Assembly (NCBI RefSeq): GCF_007993735.1
Contig: NZ_CP042453.1
Location: forward strand, 248,001-312,000
Direction: 5' to 3'
DNA length: 64,000 nucleotides
DNA from: Arenimonas daejeonensis
GTDB lineage: Bacteria > Pseudomonadota > Gammaproteobacteria > Xanthomonadales > Xanthomonadaceae
How positions within the stretch are numbered: the first letter of the stretch is position 1; every line of letters starts with the position of its first letter. Below, one piece after another: positions 37,909 through 45,680 of this stretch. The notes beneath the pieces are model-generated. The model searched no databases. It was not told where the DNA came from and saw nothing but the letters and a program-made list of their open reading frames with translations. A program made the translations under genes and the position numbers.

Positions 37909-38723
37909 TTAGTTCGAAAAGTATCTGCTCCCCAAGTAGGCAAGATAGCCCTCCATTGGCTCAGGCTCATTACGCAGTCTTTGGTAGAGGTCTTGATACG
38001 TCATAGATCGGAAATCTATTTCTTGCCCAAGGGCAGCACTGAAACGCACCACCTCGTCACGATGCTCGTCGGCCTCCGAAGTGCCGGCGTCGTACCAAAT
38101 GTAGAGAAGGCAAAGACCTTTCCCTGAGTTATGTAGGTGCGCCAGGCCCAAGACGTGCTTCAGGAGTTGGCCCACGGCAAGGCGTTTATAGCGGCCATGC
38201 TCGACCGACTCTGCGATCTCTTGGCAGATCGTTAACTGCCACTCCTTCCATCTTCCAGGGTGGTTCTCAAAATACTTATGATCCAGGGGCGGGTGATTCT
38301 TCTTATTCCCATAAGGCTCCGTGAATTTGCTTTCAATGCCCACCGTACCTTTGCTTGAGCACAGGACCACATCAAGGTTGGGAGGAAGCTCCCCAAACCG
38401 TGTGGGCACTTTTCTTCGAAGCGCAACGCAGAGAATGCGCCTTTTAGCGAAAGGCCTTTGGCCAGCGAGGCTAATCCTTCATTCCGCCACGCGTGAAACA
38501 CGTTGTAGGCGAGCGCAGATGATGATCGTAAGGAGCTCATCTTGGGCGTGCCGCCGCCCAATCCGAGTTCATTCCCACTCGCTTCTGCGAACTCCTTCCA
38601 TGCAGCGCCTTGGAGCGGGCGAAACAGATTCGCGTCTATGCTCGGAGCGCAAACAGAATTGTGTCCGGGCCATTGGCTTTGGGCCCATTCGCGTTGTTGT
38701 TGGAGTATTGGCTTAAGGGCCAC
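37909..38723 (-). CDS. PD-(D/E)XK nuclease-like protein (frameshift)
   Basis: About 271 residues from GTG 38723, which has an excellent AAGGAGG ribosome-binding site five bases upstream. One base is lost near 38405. The first piece reads MALKPILQQQREWAQSQWPG and SLRSSSALAYNVFHAW; the second reads TRFGELPPNLDVVLCSSKGT, then VGIESKFTEPYG. The spaced D...ExK (LDVVL; GIESKF) is the PD-(D/E)XK active-site pattern. This resembles putative restriction endonucleases of the PGN_0703 type, but the match is by eye. The GC content is clearly lower than the flanks. The 240-bp gap after it holds no gene I can support. Confidence 0.65.
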
Positions 38724-38886
38724 GAAACCTCCTTGCGGTCGCAACTGATCGAATCAATGCGAGTCCAGGGGGCAACTGTCCGTTGAACAACCCCTAGCAA
38801 GTCCGGACAACGATGGGCCGATCAATTCCAGGTGATTTGAGTTCCCTGAGGCCAGAACTTGGCACTACAGAACGACCGCTTTGGTT

Positions 38887-38903
38887 CTATTCCGTTGAAA
38901 AAC
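38887..38903 (+). repeat. Left inverted repeat of the mer element
   Basis: CTATTCCGTTGAAAAAC, exactly inverted at 41860-41876. Confidence 0.8.
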
Positions 38904-38925
38904 GCCTCATTGTAGGGGCGTGAAT

Positions 38926-39375
38926 TCAGTTCGAAGCAGCTTTTTTGGACCGCGACCGCCGCAGCGGCTTGGACTCGCCGTGCTCAAGTAGCTCAAGCGT
39001 GGGGCAACATGCACCTGCACGGGCTTGGCCGCAGCTTGCGACCAGGCGCAAAAGCTCCCGCTCCAACCTGCGCAGTGCGCTGAGCCGCTTTCGAACCTCC
39101 AGCAGCTTGTGTTCGGTGAGTGTTCTGGTTTCCGCGCAAGCGCGTCCGCCCTTGAGCTCCAGCAAGCCAATAATCTCATCGAGGCTGAATCCCATCGATT
39201 GTGCTCGGCGGATGTACCGGAGGCGGGCGAGGTCGGCTGACGCATAACGCCGGATGCCGCCAACAGGACGTTCGGGCTCGGACAACAGCCCGCGCCGTTG
39301 GTAGTAGCGCACCGTCTCTACGTTCACTTCGGCCGAGGCGGCCAGCTGGCCGATCGTGAGGTCATGCTCTTCCAT
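38926..39375 (-). CDS. merR: Mercury-responsive regulator MerR
   Basis: 149-residue MerR-type activator/repressor. The winged helix reads LTIGQLAASAEVNVETVRYY with QRRGLL, then GGIRRYASADLARLRYIRRA. The three Hg-binding cysteines are present: RACAETRT, then ASCGQARAGACCPTLELL. A typical merR length. ATG 39375 is the natural start; a much longer open frame through the divergent mer genes is only a shadow. Divergent from merT over the classical operator. Confidence 0.95.
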   Translation of the reverse strand: MEEHDLTIGQLAASAEVNVETVRYYQRRGLLSEPERPVGGIRRYASADLARLRYIRRAQSMGFSLDEIIGLLELKGGRACAETRTLTEHKLLEVRKRLSALRRLERELLRLVASCGQARAGACCPTLELLEHGESKPLRRSRSKKAASN

Positions 39376-39379
39376 CGAC

Positions 39380-39411
39380 TTGACTCCGTACCCGGGTACG
39401 GAAGGTAGTAT
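39380..39411 (+). promoter_or_regulatory. mer operator-promoter
   Basis: -35 TTGACT (39380-39385) and -10 TAGTAT (39406-39411) are separated by 20 bp, the overlong spacer typical of MerR-activated promoters. The spacer holds the perfect dyad TCCGTACCCGGGTACGGA (39385-39402). The merT start codon begins only six bases after the -10 box. Confidence 0.9.
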
Positions 39412-39417
39412 GCGCCC

Positions 39418-39774
39418 ATGGCTGCCCAACCCACCAAGCTGACCACGCCGTCCATCCTCCTCGCCTCCCTGGCGGCCATAGGCGCTTCGATATGCTGCGT
39501 GGTGCCGTTGGCGCTGGTCTTGATGGGCATAAGCGGCGCGTGGATTGCAAACCTGACGGCATTGGACGCCTGGCGGCCCTGGTTCAGTGCCGCGACGCTC
39601 CTGTGCTTGGCGGTGGCGTTCTGGACTGTCTACGGCCCCTCGTCGCGATGCCGGAGTGACGGTGTCTGCATCAGCCCCAATACGCTCGCTCGCCGGCGGC
39701 GCTGGTTGTGGCTGGCCACCATCGGCATCGCAATACTGTTGTTGTTTCCGTACTACGTCGGCTGGTTCTTCTAG
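39418..39774 (+). CDS. merT: Mercuric ion transport protein MerT
   Basis: 118-residue inner-membrane Hg(II) importer. Three hydrophobic spans are visible. The first has the vicinal cysteine pair (SICCVVPLALVLMGISGAWI); the cytoplasmic loop carries the second pair (CRSDGVC). The C-terminus is LLLFPYYVGWFF. Complete. It is first in the merT-merP-GDCCVxC operon and directly follows the mer promoter, so its mRNA may be leaderless. Confidence 0.95.
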   Translation: MAAQPTKLTTPSILLASLAAIGASICCVVPLALVLMGISGAWIANLTALDAWRPWFSAATLLCLAVAFWTVYGPSSRCRSDGVCISPNTLARRRRWLWLATIGIAILLLFPYYVGWFF

Positions 39775-39784
39775 GAGAGAGCGT

Positions 39785-40075
39785 ATGAGCATCAAATGGA
39801 TGACTGGCCTCCTCTTTGCGTTGTCCGCGGGCCTGGCAACCGCAGTGGCGCCGAAGGAAGTGGTGCTTGATGTGGAGAACCTGACGTGTGCCGCGTGCAG
39901 CATCACCATCGGCAAGGCACTCGACAAAGTGCCCGGCGTACAAGGCAAGCAAGTGGATGCCAAGGCGGCGACGGTGACGGTCGTCTTCGATCCGGGCAGC
40001 ACTTCGGTGGAGACGGTAATCCAGGCGATTACCGACGCGGGCTTCCCCGCCAAGGTGCGCGCAGATGGCGGCTGA
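39785..40075 (+). CDS. merP: Periplasmic mercuric ion-binding protein MerP
   Basis: 96 residues with a signal peptide (MTGLLFALSAGLATAV) and one heavy-metal-associated domain. The metal motif is LTCAACSITI, close to the usual GMTCAAC form, followed by KALDKVPGVQGKQVDA. It hands Hg(II) to MerT. The gene starts 10 bp after merT and overlaps the next gene by 11 bases. Confidence 0.95.
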   Translation: MSIKWMTGLLFALSAGLATAVAPKEVVLDVENLTCAACSITIGKALDKVPGVQGKQVDAKAATVTVVFDPGSTSVETVIQAITDAGFPAKVRADGG

Positions 40076-40280
40076 GCTGCAGCTGGAAAGTACGTTGACC
40101 TGCCCCCATTGTGGCCATCAGGCGACAGAGACGATGCCGACCAACGCCTGCCAGTACTTTTACGAGTGCCTAGGCTGCAGTGAACTGCTGCGCCCAAAGT
40201 CGGGGGACTGCTGTGTGTTTTGCTCGTACGGCACGGTCGCCTGCCCGCCGATCCAGGAACAAAAGTCTTGCTGCAGCTAG
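40065..40280 (+). CDS. GDCCVxC domain-containing mer-associated protein
   Basis: 71-residue cysteine-rich protein. It has LTCPHCGHQATETMPTNACQ, an ECLGC pair, then KSGDCCVFCSYGTVACPPIQ and a CC near the end. This small family, sometimes with selenocysteine, is often found beside merT and merP. It probably binds mercury in the cytoplasm. No merA follows; the next gene is the transposase. It overlaps merP, implying coupled translation. Confidence 0.88.
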   Translation: MAAELQLESTLTCPHCGHQATETMPTNACQYFYECLGCSELLRPKSGDCCVFCSYGTVACPPIQEQKSCCS

Positions 40281-40399
40281 CGTGTCAAACGCACTGATAT
40301 GACAGCCTCCGTACTTAGCCAGTAGCTCCGCGAAGCTATTGATGACGCGCTTCTGGAGTGATCAAATAATTTCCCATCGATCCAGCGGAAATCGCAGCG

Positions 40400-41761
40400 A
40401 TGATGGGACGTCAGGAAGCCGGGCAAGCGCCCCTGTTCTACGCCTTCAACCTCGAAGACCACGTCCCTGCGAACCACCTACTCCGCGGCATAGACCAGTT
40501 CCTGGACCTGGGTGAGCTGCACCAGCACCTGGCCCCGCACTACAGCCACACCGGGCGCCCCTCGATTGATCCGGCCTTGCTGATCCGGATGCTGATCGTC
40601 GGTTACTGCTTCGGCATCCGCTCCGAGCGTCGGCTGTGCGAAGAGGTCCACTTGAACCTGGCCTATCGGTGGTTCTGCCGGCTGGGCTTGGAAGATGCCG
40701 TGCCGGACCACTCGACGTTCTCCAAGAACCGCCACGGTCGCTTCCGGGACAACGACACTCTGCGCTTCGTGTTCGAGAAGGTGCTCGAGCGCTGCCTGGC
40801 CGAAGGTCTTGTCGGCGGCGAGGGTTTCGCTATCGACGCCAGCGTGATCAAGGCAGATGCCAATCGGCAGAAGGGCGTGCCTGGCGCCGACGCGGCCTGG
40901 GACCGGGAGTCGCCGCTCACGCGCCCGGTCCGCGAGTACCTGGAGGCGCTGGACGACGCGGAGGCGCCGCGCACGCCACCCAAGAACGTGTCGCTCACCG
41001 ACCCCGCGGCGCAGTGGACAGCGGCGCCGGGTGGCCCGGCCTTCTACGCCTACTCGACCAACTACCTGATCGACGTCAAAGCCGGCGTCATCGTCGATGT
41101 GGAAGCGACGCCGGCCTACCGAAGCGACGAGGTTGAAGCCACCCGGACGATGGTCGATCGGGTCGAGGAGCGCTTCGACATCAAGCCGAACCGGCTGATC
41201 GGCGACACCGCCTACGGCACCTCGGAAATGCTGGGCTGGATGGTGGATGAGAAGAATATCGAGCCCCACGTGCCGGTCTGGGACAAAGCTGAGCGCAAGG
41301 ATGGGACGCTGGGGCGATCCGACTTCACTTGGGACGCGGCCGCGGCCGAATATCACTGCCCTCAAGGTAAGCCGCTGCGATCCAGCGGCAATCCAACCGC
41401 GGACAACACGCTGATCTATCGCAGCAATGTTCACGAATGCGCCGGCTGCGAACTGAAGTCGAGGTGCTGCCCCAACACGACGCACCGGAAGATCGCTCGC
41501 CAGGTGAACGAGGCCGCGCGAGACGTGGCGCGCCAGCTGGCAAAGACGAAACGATACGAACAATCACGGCGGCACCGGAAGAAGGTCGAGATGCTGTTCG
41601 CGCACCTGAAACGCATCTTGAAGTTGGACCGGTTACGACTGCGCGGCCTGAAGGGTGCTCGAGATGAGTTCCTGCTGGCCGCCACGGCGCAGAATTTACG
41701 AAGAATGGCAGCATGGTTGATGCCGAAAAGCCCCGAAGCGGCAATGGCAACGGCCCTTTGA
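40400..41761 (+). CDS. IS1182-family transposase
   Basis: 453-residue DDE transposase, intact. The N-terminal DUF772-type region reads YSHTGRPSIDPALLIRMLIV and ERRLCEEVHLNLAYRWFCRL. Catalytic Asp residues lie in GFAIDASVIKADANRQ and IGDTAYGTSEMLGW, and Glu in RHRKKVEMLFAHLKRILKLD. A C4-type knot is near CAGCELKSRCCPN. It should move the element defined by the flanking inverted repeats. A good terminator follows. Confidence 0.95.
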   Translation: MMGRQEAGQAPLFYAFNLEDHVPANHLLRGIDQFLDLGELHQHLAPHYSHTGRPSIDPALLIRMLIVGYCFGIRSERRLCEEVHLNLAYRWFCRLGLEDAVPDHSTFSKNRHGRFRDNDTLRFVFEKVLERCLAEGLVGGEGFAIDASVIKADANRQKGVPGADAAWDRESPLTRPVREYLEALDDAEAPRTPPKNVSLTDPAAQWTAAPGGPAFYAYSTNYLIDVKAGVIVDVEATPAYRSDEVEATRTMVDRVEERFDIKPNRLIGDTAYGTSEMLGWMVDEKNIEPHVPVWDKAERKDGTLGRSDFTWDAAAAEYHCPQGKPLRSSGNPTADNTLIYRSNVHECAGCELKSRCCPNTTHRKIARQVNEAARDVARQLAKTKRYEQSRRHRKKVEMLFAHLKRILKLDRLRLRGLKGARDEFLLAATAQNLRRMAAWLMPKSPEAAMATAL

Positions 41762-41766
41762 GGACT

Positions 41767-41790
41767 ATGGGCGCTTGCGCGCCCATTTTT
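41767..41790 (+). terminator. Rho-independent terminator after the transposase
   Basis: An 8-bp perfect stem ATGGGCGC/GCGCCCAT with TTGC loop is followed by a T run, a few bases past the stop codon. Confidence 0.8.
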
Positions 41791-41859
41791 CCGTCTCCCC
41801 TGGCGAAGTAATCACTGATCCGGTCAAACCGCCAGACCCAGCCGCCAGTCAGAAAGCGA

Positions 41860-41876
41860 GTTTTTCAACGGAATAG
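41860..41876 (-). repeat. Right inverted repeat of the mer element
   Basis: GTTTTTCAACGGAATAG, the exact reverse complement of 38887-38903. Confidence 0.8.
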
Positions 41877-41902
41877 TTCGAAAGCGGACGCACCGAACTA
41901 GC

Positions 41903-42202
41903 TTAGCCGTCGGCGTCCGACAGTGCCTTCAGCACGTGCGCGGGGTCCTTGCGGATGACCTGCAGCAGGGCCTTGGCGGGCCCCGTCGGGTCGCGGCGGC
42001 CCTGTTCCCAGTTCTTCAGGGTGCCCAGCTGCACGTGGATGATGCGCGCGAAGTTCGCCTGCGACAGGCCGGTGGACTTGCGGATCTCCTGCACGTCCAT
42101 AGCGGTGATCTCGAACCGGCGCGAAGGCGCGCGCTCGCCGCGGGTGATCTCGCCCATTTCCCGCATGCTGGCGGCCAGCTTCTTGAACAGCCGCTTGTCC
42201 AT
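41903..42202 (-). CDS. HigA/NadS-type XRE antitoxin
   Basis: 99 residues from ATG 42202. MDKRLFKKLAASMREMGEIT and RFEITAMDVQEIRKSTGLSQ lead to the HTH with FARIIHVQLGTLKNWEQGRR and DPTGPAKALLQVI. This is the standard antitoxin of RelE-type modules. Its start overlaps the toxin stop by one base. It ends 26 bp from the inverted repeat of the mer element, so that element inserted directly next to this pair. Confidence 0.9.
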   Translation of the reverse strand: MDKRLFKKLAASMREMGEITRGERAPSRRFEITAMDVQEIRKSTGLSQANFARIIHVQLGTLKNWEQGRRDPTGPAKALLQVIRKDPAHVLKALSDADG

Positions 42203-42516
42203 CACTGCCACTCCTCGTTGATTTTCCGGAGCAAGGCGGCCTGCCTTGGCGTGAGTTTGTCCTGGATGCCTTTGCGGTAGATCAACAGCATGCGGATCTG
42301 GAAGTCGGAACTGAGGTGGTAGTAGATCACCCGTACTCCGCTCCGTTTTCCCTTGCCGCCGGAAGACCACCTGATCTTGCGCAACCCGCCCGTGTTCTTC
42401 AGCAGGTCGCCCGCTTCCGGGAACTCGGTCAGGTGCTGCTGCAGCAGGGCGTAGGCATCGTCGTCCAGAAGGACCTCGACGGCCTGCGTGAAAACGCTGG
42501 TCTCGATGAAGATCAC
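42202..42516 (-). CDS. RelE/HigB-type toxin
   Basis: 104 residues, intact. MIFIETSVFTQAVEVLLDDD, YALLQQHLTEFPEAGDLLKN, GGLRKIRWSSGGKGKRSGVR and VIYYHLSSDFQIRMLLIYRK match RelE-like mRNA interferases of the NadS-linked group (GGLRK.RW...GKGKRGG.RVIYY). Translationally coupled to the antitoxin. The upstream 303-bp gap to aceE contains the aceE terminator and no gene I can support. Confidence 0.9.
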   Translation of the reverse strand: MIFIETSVFTQAVEVLLDDDAYALLQQHLTEFPEAGDLLKNTGGLRKIRWSSGGKGKRSGVRVIYYHLSSDFQIRMLLIYRKGIQDKLTPRQAALLRKINEEWQ

Positions 42517-42767
42517 CGGGGAATCTACGCCTGATGCGGATAGGCGTCAATGGCGCCCATTTCCGACGTGGGGTTCGGCTTGATTGCAGGCATCCTGGAT
42601 CTTCGTTCCGGGCACTGGCGGCGACTTGCTGGACGGGTATCGCCAAGCCAGCACCATGCGCCAGGAACGCACAGCGGAATGTCCTATCTGCCCCGGCCTC
42701 CACATAGGAGTTCTGCTGCCAACGTCGAGCCAAGCGGCACCAACAGGGGCAGGAAATCTCGCAGCTC

Positions 42768-42797
42768 AAAAGAAAAGGGGCGGCCATAAGCCGCCCC
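42768..42797 (-). terminator. Rho-independent terminator of aceE
   Basis: On the minus strand the perfect stem GGGGCGGC/GCCGCCCC with a 5-nt loop is followed by TTTTCTTTT. It lies 23 bp after the aceE stop. Confidence 0.88.
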
Positions 42798-42819
42798 TCT
42801 TGCCCTGCTTCCGGGGAAG

Positions 42820-45500
42820 TCAAACAAGAACTGGATTCACCTTCTCCACGTCGATCTTGTACTGCTTGATCGCCCGCGCCACATCCTTCCCATTCATCTT
42901 CCCCTCCGCCGCCAGCGCCGCAATCGCCGCGTGGGCGATGTAGTACCGGTCGACCTCAAAGAACCTGCGCAGATTGGCGCGGGTATCGGACCGGCCGAAG
43001 CCGTCGGTACCCAGCACGGTGTACTTCATCGGCACGAACGCACGGATCTGGTCGGCGAAGGCGCGCACGTAGTCGGTGGCGGCGATGGCCGGGCCCTGGC
43101 GGCCTTCCAGGCAGGTGGTGACGTAGGCCTGCTTGGGCTTGTCTTCCGGGTGGAAGCGGTTCCAGCGTTCGGCCTCGAAGCCGTCGCGGCGCAGTTCGGT
43201 GAAGCTGGGGCAGCTCCAGATGTCGGCGCTGACGCCGAAGTCCTTGTCCAGCAGTTCGGCCGCGGCGATGGCCTCGCGCAGGATGGTGCCGCTGCCCAGC
43301 AGCTGCACGCGCAGTTCGCCCTTCTTGGGCTTGCCGGCGTCCTTGAGCAGGTACATGCCCTTGAGGATGCCCTCGGCCGCGCCTTCCGGCATGTCCGGGT
43401 GGGTGTAGCTTTCGTTCATCAGGGTCAGGTAGTAGTACTCGTCCACCTGGTCTTCGAGCATGCGCTGCATGCCGTGCTGCAGGATGACCGCCACTTCGAA
43501 GCCGAAGGTCGGGTCGTAGGCCTTGCAGTTGGGGATGGCGCCGGCCAGCAGGTGGCTGTGGCCGTCTTCGTGCTGCAGGCCTTCGCCGTTGAGCGTGGTG
43601 CGGCCCGCGGTGGCGCCCAGCAGGAAGCCGCGCGCGCGCATGTCGGCCGCCTGCCAGGCGCTGTCGCCGATGCGCTGGAAGCCGAACATCGAGTAGTAGA
43701 TGTAGAACGGCAGCATCGGCTGGTCGGAGCTGCTGTAGCTGGTGGCCGCGGCCATCCAGCTGCTGAAGGCGCCGGCTTCGGTGATGCCCTCTTCCAGCAC
43801 CTGGCCGGTGATGTCTTCGCGGTAGTACATCAGCTGGTCGGCGTCGACCGGCTTGTACTTCTGGCCGTGCGGCGCGTAGATGCCGATCTGGCGGAACAGG
43901 CCTTCCATGCCGAAGGTGCGCGCCTCGTCGGCGACGATCGGCACGCAGCGCGGGCCCACCTGCTTGTCGCGCAGCACGATGTTCAGGGCCTGCACGAAGC
44001 TCATGGTGGTGCTGTTCTCGCGGTCGCCCGTTGATTTCAGCAGGCGGTCGAACACTTCGAGCTTCGGCGCCTTGAGTTCGTGCGACGTCTTGCGGCGGCG
44101 CTGCGGCAGGAACCCGCCCAGCTTCTCGCGGCGGCTGCGCAGGTATTCCACTTCCGGGCTCTTTTCGCCCGGGTGGTAGAACGGCACCTCGGCCAGCTTG
44201 TCGTCGCTGACCGGGATCTGGAAGCGGTCGCGGAAAGCCTTCACCGCGCTGTCGTCCAGCTTCTTGGTCTGGTGGGTGGGGTTCAGGCTCTCGCCCCAGC
44301 TGCCCATGCCGTAACCCTTCACCGTCTTGGCCAGGATCACGGTGGGCTGGCCCTTGTGGTTCACGGCCTGGTGGTAGGCGGCGTAGACCTTGTGCGGGTC
44401 GTGGCCGCCGCGGTTCAGGCGGGCGATGTCCTGGTCGCTCAGGCTGCTGACCAGCTGCTTGGTCTGCGGGTATTTGCCGAAGAAGTTCTCGCGCGTGTAG
44501 GCGCCGCCGAAGGCCTTGCAGTTCTGGTATTCGCCGTCCACGGTTTCCATCATCAGCTTCTTCAGGCTGCCGTCGGTGTCGCGGGCCAGCAGCGGATCCC
44601 AGTAGCTGCCCCAGACGAGCTTGAGCACGTTCCAGCCGGCGCCACGGAAGCTGCCTTCCAGTTCCTGGATGATCTTGCCGTTGCCGCGCACCGGGCCGTC
44701 CAGGCGCTGCAGGTTGCAGTTGATGACGAAGACCAGGTTGTCCAGGCCTTCGCGGCCGGCGACGCCGATCGCGCCCAGGCTCTCGGGCTCGTCCGTCTCG
44801 CCGTCGCCCAGGAAGCACCAGACCTTGCGGTCGCTGGGTTCGATCAGGCCGCGGTGTTCAAGGTACTTCAGGAAGCGCGCCTGGTAGATGGCGCTGATCG
44901 GGCCCAGGCCCATGGAAACGGTCGGGGTCTGCCAGTAGTCCGGCATCAGCCACGGGTGCGGGTAGCTGGAGATGCCCTTGCCGTCGACTTCCATGCGGAA
45001 GTTGTCGAGCTGGTTTTCGCTGATGCGGCCTTCCAGGAAGCTGCGCGCGTAGATGCCCGGCGAGCTGTGGCCCTGGATGTAGAGGATGTCGCCCGGGTGC
45101 GATTCACTCGGCGCGCGCCAGAAGTGGTTGAAGCCCACGTCATACAGCGTGGCGCCCGAAGCGAAGCTGGCGATGTGGCCGCCCAGGTCGCCCGGCTTGC
45201 GGTTGGCGCGCACCACCATCGCCATCGCGTTCCAGCGGATGATGCTGCGGATGCGCCACTCGAGGTCGGCGTCGCCGTCGGACTTGGCTTCCAGGTGCGC
45301 CGGGATGGTGTTGATGTATTCGGTGGTCGGCTGGAACGGCAGGTGGGCACCGGCACGGCGCGTCAGTTCGACCATGCGCTCGAGCAGCTGGTGGGCGCGT
45401 TCGGGACCGTCGGTGTCGAGCACGGCCTTGAGCGATTCGATCCACTCGCGGGTCTCGGTGGGGTCGAGATCGTTTCCAGGACGTCGGTGAGCCAGTTCAT
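42820..45500 (-). CDS. aceE: Pyruvate dehydrogenase E1 component, homodimeric type (frameshift in N-terminus)
   Basis: Thiamine-diphosphate-dependent decarboxylation of pyruvate and acetyl transfer to the lipoyl domain of E2; about 893 residues. The TPP motif is GDGETDEPESLGAIGVAGRE with FVINCNLQRLDGPV. HPWLMPDYWQTPTVSMGLGP and GHDPHKVYAAYHQAV are typical. The start MNWLTDVLE at 45500 and the continuation DPTETREWIESLKAVLDT are in different frames; one base is missing near 45472. As this is a core enzyme, sequence error is the likely cause. No aceF or lpd is adjacent within the window. Confidence 0.95.
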
Positions 45501-45680
45501 AACCTTCCCTTCCGTGAGGCGCCCCCGGCGATCCGGCGGACCCTTGTTGTTTATGGCGCAGGCCCCGGAGTTTAACGCAGGGGGCCGGCCCGACGCCCCC
45601 CGTACGTGTTCACGGAACCGGGCCCGGCAAGGCTATGCTGGGGGCCGGCGGGCCTTGTCCCGGCCTGTCCCCGGGGAGCC

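Larger units (their letters stand above)
38887..41876. mobile_element. 3-kb mer/IS1182-type element bounded by 17-bp inverted repeats
   Basis: A stretch starting and ending with CTATTCCGTTGAAAAAC in inverse orientation encloses merR, merT, merP, a GDCCVxC-protein gene and an IS1182-type transposase. Outside both ends CCGCTTT recurs in inverse, so the true termini may lie some bases further out. No convincing internal end was found just upstream of the transposase, so the mer genes appear to be cargo of the same element. A clear target-site duplication could not be identified by eye. Confidence 0.65.

Noticed and set aside
37743-38127. Short plus-strand open frames opposite and beyond the PDDEXK-like gene end
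   Set aside because: No ribosome-binding sites or motifs, and they overlap a better-supported minus-strand gene.
38926-40197. A 423-codon minus-strand open frame through merT and merP that ends in merR
   Set aside because: Only its last 149 codons look like a protein; the rest is antisense to merT and merP, which have proper signal, membrane and metal motifs.
42550-42943. Small plus-strand frames between the HigB toxin and aceE
   Set aside because: They run over the aceE terminator and the aceE 3' end; no motif or ribosome-binding site.
42820-45500. aceE, maeB and rsgA as pseudogenes
   Set aside because: Each has a single missing base and otherwise perfect family sequence; these are core enzymes, so sequence error is more likely than decay.
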